A stretch of DNA of 10,492 nucleotides from contig DATAPB010000117.1 of assembly GCA_036265435.1 (NCBI GenBank), positions 1-10,492 of the forward strand. The letters are read 5' to 3'. The notes beneath the pieces are model-generated. The model saw only the letters and a list, made by a program, of their open reading frames with translations, made no database searches and was not told the origin of the DNA. Of this stretch, positions 6,143-10,492 are shown one piece after another; the first letter of the stretch is position 1, and each line of letters starts with the position of its first letter. The position numbers and the translations under genes are program-made. This DNA comes from DASUPK01 sp036265435. GTDB taxonomy: Bacteria; Actinomycetota; Thermoleophilia; Solirubrobacterales; 70-9.

Positions 6143-7445
6143 GCTCCTCCCCACCGTCCTGCGGCAGAGCATCCATCTCACCGGTGTCCGGATCGACCGC
6201 CGTGAACTCGCCCGTCTCGGGATCGACGACCGAGAAGGTCCCGGTGTCGAGCTCCCGCAGAACCCCCTGCTCGACCTCCGGTTCGAGGGGCGCCTGGGGA
6301 ATCTGGGCCAGCCCCAGCCGGCGGCGCCACTGCCGGTTCCGCACCTTGGCCAGCTTGAGGATCTCGAGCGCGGTCAGCAGGCGGAAGCTGGCGATCGCCG
6401 CCGCCACCAGGCAGGCCGCCATCACGGCCGTCCAGAGCGGGTCGAAGTTGCCGTGGTTGTCCGTGTAGGGGACGAAGCGCAGCGCCAGGGCGAGCCCGGC
6501 GAGCACGAGCGTCCACCCGTAGAGGTAGGCGATCGTGCGCCGCTGGCTGAACCCGATCCGGGCCATCCGGTGGTGGAAGTGCTCCATGTCGGCCCGGTAG
6601 ATCGGCCTGCCGTACTTGACCCGCTTGGCGACGACGAAGCCGGTGTCGAGGATCGGCACGGCCAGGATCGCAAGGGGGAAGAAGAGCGCGACGACCGCGT
6701 TTGTCTTCAGCGCTCCCTGCACGGTGATGACGGCCATCAGGTAGCCGAGCAGGTTGGAGCCGGTATCCCCCATGAAGCTCGAGGCCGGCGGGAAGCCGTG
6801 CCGGAGAAAGCCCAACGAGGCGCCGGCCGTCACGGCGGCCAGAACGCCAGCCGAGTTGCGATCCAGCGAGAGCGCGATCACGGCGAGCGCGGCTGCCGAG
6901 ATCAGACAAACGCCGGCGGCCAGCCCGTCGACGCCGTCGATCAGGTTGATCACGTTCGCGACGGCGACGATGCCGAACACGGTCAGGATCTGGCCGAGGT
7001 CGATGGCCCCGATTCCGGGCGGGTCGAGGAGTTGGACGGAGCCGGGGTCCACGCGGCCGAGGAACGGCAGCGTGAAGCTGTCGACCGTCACCCCGGAGGC
7101 CACCGGGATGATCGCCGCGGCGGTCTGCCCGAGCAGCTTGAGCCCGGGCGGCAGATCGACGAGGTCGTCGACGACGCCAACCGCCGTGATCACGATCGCG
7201 CCGCCCAGGATCGCGCGGGTCTCGTGGTCCCAGGGCAGGAAGATGGTCCCGCCGATGAGCACGGCAACGAGCACGGCGATGCCACCCAGCTTCGGCGTCG
7301 CGACCTCGTGGAGGCTGCGCTCATTGGGCACGTCCATGCCGCGCGGGCCGATCGCCCTCGCCAGCGACTCGGTCGCCGGCACCAGGGCCCAGACCGCGGC
7401 TCCCGCGAAGATGAAGGCGAAGAGGGCGTCGATCGTGTCGGGCAT
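6084..7445 (-). CDS. WecA/TagO-type polyprenyl-phosphate GlcNAc-1-phosphate (or related sugar) transferase
   Basis: Integral membrane enzyme of 453 residues in the MraY/WecA/TagO family, which moves a sugar-1-phosphate from a UDP-sugar to undecaprenyl (or decaprenyl) phosphate, the first step of lipid-linked glycan synthesis. About ten membrane helices cover residues 5-360. Family motifs are present: the Mg-binding DD (93-94, 'GVVDDLVDL'), 'NVINLIDGVDGLAAG' (164-178), 'FMGDTGSNLLGY' (224-235) and the cytoplasmic 'MEHFHHRM' (287-294) that marks the WecA/TagO branch rather than MraY. A cytoplasmic tail of about 90 residues is extra; it contains tandem ten-residue repeats and ends Arg-rich. The ATG at 7443-7445 shares one base with the stop of the amidotransferase gene and has no clear ribosome site, so the two are translationally coupled. 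The exact sugar cannot be told. The 3' end overlaps the sigma gene by 59 bases. Confidence 0.92.
   Translation of the reverse strand: MPDTIDALFAFIFAGAAVWALVPATESLARAIGPRGMDVPNERSLHEVATPKLGGIAVLVAVLIGGTIFLPWDHETRAILGGAIVITAVGVVDDLVDLPPGLKLLGQTAAAIIPVASGVTVDSFTLPFLGRVDPGSVQLLDPPGIGAIDLGQILTVFGIVAVANVINLIDGVDGLAAGVCLISAAALAVIALSLDRNSAGVLAAVTAGASLGFLRHGFPPASSFMGDTGSNLLGYLMAVITVQGALKTNAVVALFFPLAILAVPILDTGFVVAKRVKYGRPIYRADMEHFHHRMARIGFSQRRTIAYLYGWTLVLAGLALALRFVPYTDNHGNFDPLWTAVMAACLVAAAIASFRLLTALEILKLAKVRNRQWRRRLGLAQIPQAPLEPEVEQGVLRELDTGTFSVVDPETGEFTAVDPDTGEMDALPQDGGEELSPPPQREQPARARGRRDS
6128..6154. terminator. Inverted repeat at the convergent gene ends
   Basis: GTGGGG (6128-6133) pairs with CCCCAC (6149-6154), and partial pairing continues inward. 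It spans the stop codon of the sigma gene and lies inside the opposite gene. It could end sigma transcription, but there is no U-tract and GC-rich DNA yields such repeats by chance. Confidence 0.3.
6168..6251 (-). repeat. Tandem ten-residue repeat in the transferase tail
   Basis: Residues 407-416 (VDPETGEFTA) and 417-426 (VDPDTGEMDA) are near-identical tandem units of 30 bases, preceded by a shorter related unit, LDTGTFSV (399-406). The units are acidic and follow the membrane domain. They look like a recent internal duplication forming a flexible tail or binding site; their role is unknown. Confidence 0.7.
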
Positions 7446-9337
7446 CAGGCGGCTGAAGTCTCGGCGGCGGCCGGCTCGCGGGCGTAGCGGTCGAACCAGA
7501 GTGTGAAGTTGAGAAGACCCCAGATCTGGCGGCTCAGGTCCTCCTTGCCGGAGATGTGGTCGTCGAGCACGCGGGTGACGGCCGCCGGGTCGAGGTAGCC
7601 CTGGCGCTCGACCGTCTCCGGTGAGAGCACGTCGCGGGCGAACGGCCCGAGATCGCCCCGCAGCCACGCGGCAACGGGGATCGAAAAACCCTGCTTGCGG
7701 CCGCGGACGATCTCCTTCGGCAAGAGTGGCGCCGCGGCCCGGCGGAGCAACCGCTTCTTGGAGAAGCCGCGCACCTTCTGCTTCGTTTCGAGCGCCAGCG
7801 CCAGCTCGGCCACGACGGGGTCGAGGAAGGGCACTCGAGCCTCGAGCGAGTGGGCCATGCTGGCCCGGTCGGTCTTCACCAGCAGGTCATCGACGAGGTA
7901 GATGCCGATGTCGAGGTCCTGGAGGCGAGCCAGCTCCTGCGCGCCTTCGGTCTCCCCGTACCGCGCCCGGTAGACGTCGAGCGGGTCGGTCGTCCTCGGT
8001 GAGCTGAGCAGCTCGTCCTGGGCCTCCAGGGAGAAGATCTCCTTCCAGGCGTGATGGCGCTCCACCGGTGGCAGGTGCGCGCCGCGGACGAAGCGCTTGG
8101 CCCTGTAGTCGAAGCTGACCTTCTCCGAGGAGCTCGGCAGCCGCTCAACCAGGGGCCGGAGCAGCGGCGCGGCGCGGCCCACCCGCGGCGCGAGGCGGTC
8201 GGCGACGTAGGTGTAGTAGCCGCCGAAGAGCTCGTCGCCCCCCTCGCCGGAGAGCACGACCTTGACGGTGTCCGAGGCGAGCCCTGACACCAGGTAGGTG
8301 GGGAGCGCCGACGAGTCGCCGAAGGGCTCGTCGAACGCGTCGACGAGCTTCGGCAGCAGCTCGACCGCGTCGGGGCGCAGGACCAGCTCGTGGTGGTCGG
8401 TGCCGTAGCGGTTGGCGACCAGCCGCGCCAGCTCGAGCTCGTCGAAGGACTGCTCCTCGAATCCGATCGAGAACGTGCTGACTCGATAGCCACTCTCGGC
8501 CGCCGCGAGCCCGGTCAGCATCGCCGAGTCGATGCCGCCTGAGAGCAGCACCCCGACCGGCACATCTGAGACCAGATGGGCCCTGACCGAGTCGCGAAGC
8601 CGTCCCCGGAGCTCCTCGGCGAGCGCCTCCTCCGGCTCTGTCCGGACCTGCTCGGCGGGGACGGGTGTCGGCCGGGCGTAGCGGTGAAGCTCCACCTCGC
8701 CGTTTTCGGCAACGAGCGTGTGGCCGGCGGGCAGCTTGCGCGACTCGCTGAAGATCGTCAGCGGTGCGGGAATCGAGTTGAAGGCGAGAAAGGCCTCGAG
8801 CGCAGAGGGGTCGATCTCCCTGGAGAAGCCGGGCTGGCGAATCAGGGCCTTGAGCTCCGAGGCGAAGGAGAGCTGGCCGCCGGCGACGCGGTAGTAGAGG
8901 GGCTTGATCCCGAACCGGTCGCGCGCCAGGACGAGGCGCCCGCGGCGGGCGTCCCAGATCGCGATCGCGAACATCCCGCGCAGCTCCTCGACGAAGTCGG
9001 GGCCTCGCTCTTCATACAGGTGGACGAGGACCTCGGTGTCGCTGTGGGTGGTGAAGGTGTGACCCCGCCCGCGCAGCTCTTCCATGAGCTCGCGGTAGTT
9101 GTAGATCTCGCCGTTCTGGATCACCTGGATCCGGCCGTCCTCGTTGCCGATCGGCTGATCGCCTCCCGCGAGGTCGATGATCGAGAGCCGCCGCATCGCC
9201 AACCCGCAGGGCCCGTCGATCAGGCTGCCGTCCGAATCGGGGCCGCGGTGGACCAGCGTCCCATTCATCGCGGCCAGCGCCGCGGGATCCGGGGTCGTGG
9301 CCCCGTCGAGGCTGACGAGACCGCATATCCCGCACAT
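7445..9337 (-). CDS. asnB: Asparagine synthase (glutamine-hydrolysing) / amidotransferase
   Basis: Protein of 630 residues with the two-domain AsnB layout. The N-terminal Ntn glutaminase domain begins MCGICG, so Cys2 becomes the catalytic nucleophile after Met removal; 'RLSIIDL' (50-56), 'NGEIYNY' (75-81) and 'SDTEVLVHLYEE' (99-110) form the glutamine site. The C-terminal synthetase domain has the ATP pyrophosphatase loop 'LLSGGIDSAM' (264-273) and 'SGEGGDELFGGY' (363-374). All these residues are intact, so activity is likely. The reaction would be ATP-dependent amide transfer from glutamine to aspartate. However, such enzymes are also common in surface polysaccharide clusters, where the true acceptor may be a sugar acid or unknown, and here the gene is coupled to a lipid-carrier sugar transferase. 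The ATG at 9335-9337 is fixed by the need for Cys2, though no clear ribosome site is seen. Confidence 0.93.
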   Translation of the reverse strand: MCGICGLVSLDGATTPDPAALAAMNGTLVHRGPDSDGSLIDGPCGLAMRRLSIIDLAGGDQPIGNEDGRIQVIQNGEIYNYRELMEELRGRGHTFTTHSDTEVLVHLYEERGPDFVEELRGMFAIAIWDARRGRLVLARDRFGIKPLYYRVAGGQLSFASELKALIRQPGFSREIDPSALEAFLAFNSIPAPLTIFSESRKLPAGHTLVAENGEVELHRYARPTPVPAEQVRTEPEEALAEELRGRLRDSVRAHLVSDVPVGVLLSGGIDSAMLTGLAAAESGYRVSTFSIGFEEQSFDELELARLVANRYGTDHHELVLRPDAVELLPKLVDAFDEPFGDSSALPTYLVSGLASDTVKVVLSGEGGDELFGGYYTYVADRLAPRVGRAAPLLRPLVERLPSSSEKVSFDYRAKRFVRGAHLPPVERHHAWKEIFSLEAQDELLSSPRTTDPLDVYRARYGETEGAQELARLQDLDIGIYLVDDLLVKTDRASMAHSLEARVPFLDPVVAELALALETKQKVRGFSKKRLLRRAAAPLLPKEIVRGRKQGFSIPVAAWLRGDLGPFARDVLSPETVERQGYLDPAAVTRVLDDHISGKEDLSRQIWGLLNFTLWFDRYAREPAAAETSAA

Positions 9338-9393
9338 GGGCGCGAGTCTAGAGAGAGGGTGGGATCACTCGGGGGAGCGCGAGAGCACCACGC
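9338..9393 (-). other. Short gap between the hydrolase and amidotransferase genes
   Basis: These 56 bases hold no convincing terminator hairpin and no Shine-Dalgarno sequence before the amidotransferase ATG. Either the hydrolase, amidotransferase and transferase genes form one operon, or an unrecognised promoter here makes a leaderless or nearly leaderless transcript. Confidence 0.4.
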
Positions 9394-10492
9394 CTACCGC
9401 GTCTTCTTCTTGCCCTTCGCCTTGCTGTTGGCCTTCAGCCAGGCCTTGGCCTCGATCGCGACGCCATCGGTGAGGTTGCCGAGGGCGATGTTGGCGTCAA
9501 CCAGGTGGAGGCCCCAGGTGGCATCAGGGACCGCGTTCAGCGTCGGCGCGCCGGCGACCGGGCTGATCTGGAGCACGTGCGCGTTGTTGCCGGCGTCACA
9601 CGCGCCGGTGTAGCCCTGGACCTGGAACCACGGCGTGGTCGCTCCGGCCGGCTGGGACATACCGACGAGGCCGGTTGCCAGGCCGATGGTCGTGCCGGGC
9701 GCGAAAGGCTGCGTCGGGAAGACCGAGGTGAGTGGGGCAGAGCCGCCGCGGAGTGCCGCAGGGTTCGTGCAGAGCACGTCACCGGTGGTGGCGAGGCCAG
9801 GCAGGTTGAGGGTGCTGGGACGACCGAACTTCGTGTCGTCGGGCACCGGGGCGTCGAAGGTGGAGAAGGCCATCGCGCAGCCGGTCTGCTTGGCCCTGGT
9901 GCAGCCTGGGATGTGCTTGAAGTCGCCACCGACGTTGCTGCCCGCAGCCGCCGTGACGTTTCCGCCGAGCAGGATCGCCGAGACGAGCTGCCTGCGTACC
10001 TTCTTCCGCGGGTCGATCACCTGGTGGATCAGCTCACGGAGGACGTACGTGCCCTGAGAGTGACCGATCAGCACCACCCCGCGCCCCTGGTTGTATTTGC
10101 GCAGGTAGGTCTTCCAGGCGGCGAGCACGTCTCCGTAGGCGAGCTGTCCCGCCTCGGGGGGAATCGACCCGCTGCCGAGGATCCCCTGCAGGGTGACCTG
10201 GCGATACATGGGCGCGAAGACACGGCAGTGGAGGCCGTAGCGGGCGGCCTGGTAGAGCGCGATCGAGCGCTCCTCCGGATCTATCGAGAGATCGGAGTTC
10301 GCGCTCTTGTCGTCGCTCACCGTTGGATAGACGTAGAAGCAGTCGATCTTCCGCTTCTTGTCGGGCTTCAACGTCTGAGTGCCGATGATCTGGCCGGACG
10401 GCGACAGCAGTGTCGTGTCGAATCCCGGCTCGCAGGGGTTGTCCGGTATGCCCGGCTTGCACAGCCAGACGGTCGTGTCCTTGACCTTCTTG
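9394..10492 (-). CDS. DUF3089-family serine hydrolase (lipase-like), 5' end outside window
   Basis: The frame is open from the window edge to a TAG at 9394-9396, giving 366 codons, and lacks its start. The visible N-terminal part reads 'TVWLCKPG', 'DNPCEPG' and then 'IDCFYVYPTVS', a signature I recognise from DUF3089 proteins, an alpha/beta-hydrolase family that includes lipase-like members. The nucleophile elbow is GHSQG, with the Ser codon at 10057-10059; 'DAGNNAHVLQI' and 'WGLHLVDANIALGNL' near the C-terminus probably supply the acid and histidine. A signal peptide is likely upstream but out of view. The tail is Lys-rich ('KANSKAKGKKKTR'). A TTG at 10369-10371 is not the start, because conserved family sequence lies before it. 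The gene ends 56 bases before the amidotransferase, so co-transcription is possible. The substrate is unknown; esters or lipids are the usual guess. Confidence 0.88.
   Translation of the reverse strand, partial: KKVKDTTVWLCKPGIPDNPCEPGFDTTLLSPSGQIIGTQTLKPDKKRKIDCFYVYPTVSDDKSANSDLSIDPEERSIALYQAARYGLHCRVFAPMYRQVTLQGILGSGSIPPEAGQLAYGDVLAAWKTYLRKYNQGRGVVLIGHSQGTYVLRELIHQVIDPRKKVRRQLVSAILLGGNVTAAAGSNVGGDFKHIPGCTRAKQTGCAMAFSTFDAPVPDDTKFGRPSTLNLPGLATTGDVLCTNPAALRGGSAPLTSVFPTQPFAPGTTIGLATGLVGMSQPAGATTPWFQVQGYTGACDAGNNAHVLQISPVAGAPTLNAVPDATWGLHLVDANIALGNLTDGVAIEAKAWLKANSKAKGKKKTR

Noticed and set aside
10034..10462. Arg-rich minus-strand frame over the hydrolase gene
   Set aside because: It is a shadow of the DUF3089 frame, which alone carries GHSQG and the WLCKPG and CFYVYPTVS signatures.

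Overview
The window is GC-rich and densely coded, with very short gaps, one-base stop/start overlaps and several GTG starts. It looks like an actinobacterial chromosome. The best guess is class Thermoleophilia (Solirubrobacterales/Gaiellales): a small secreted protein with a 'NSV..K.I..GAVT..KL..GAVT' repeat lies beside an ECF sigma/anti-sigma pair, and such proteins are common in that class. This assignment comes from protein style, not from a marker gene.

Region 1 (1-3680, minus strand) is the 5' half of an F-type ATP synthase operon, transcribed from high to low coordinates: atpI-like, atpB (a), atpE (c), atpF (b), atpH (delta) and atpA (alpha, cut by the window edge). The b and delta genes are separate, unlike the b-delta fusion of mycobacteria. 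The key residues for proton transport (Arg242 in a, Glu77 in c) and for nucleotide binding (the alpha Walker A motif) are present.

Region 2 (3681-4025) holds no gene. It carries three consecutive perfect-stem hairpins behind the secreted-protein gene and then about 220 bases of presumed atp leader.

Region 3 (4026-6142) looks like a small cell-envelope signalling module. A secreted or anchored repeat protein (minus) is divergent from a membrane anti-sigma factor followed by an ECF sigma factor (plus). The 129-base divergent gap contains two mirror-image ECF-type promoters with the same -35 (CGGAATAA), the same 16-base spacer and the same -10 (CGTC), one facing each way. The simplest reading is that the sigma factor controls both its own operon and the secreted protein. 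The anti-sigma gene precedes the sigma gene, its zinc-finger ligands are missing, and the sigma gene lacks a good ATG/GTG/TTG start but has a strong Shine-Dalgarno sequence before a CTG codon.

Region 4 (6084-9337, minus) is a coupled pair: an asparagine-synthase-type glutamine amidotransferase followed, with a one-base overlap, by a WecA/TagO-type polyprenyl-phosphate sugar-1-phosphate transferase with an unusual acidic repeat tail. The 3' end of the transferase gene overlaps the 3' end of the sigma gene by 59 bases. Such pairs usually serve surface polysaccharide synthesis.

Region 5 (9394 to the window end, minus) is a DUF3089-family serine hydrolase cut at its 5' end. It may be co-transcribed with the pair below it.
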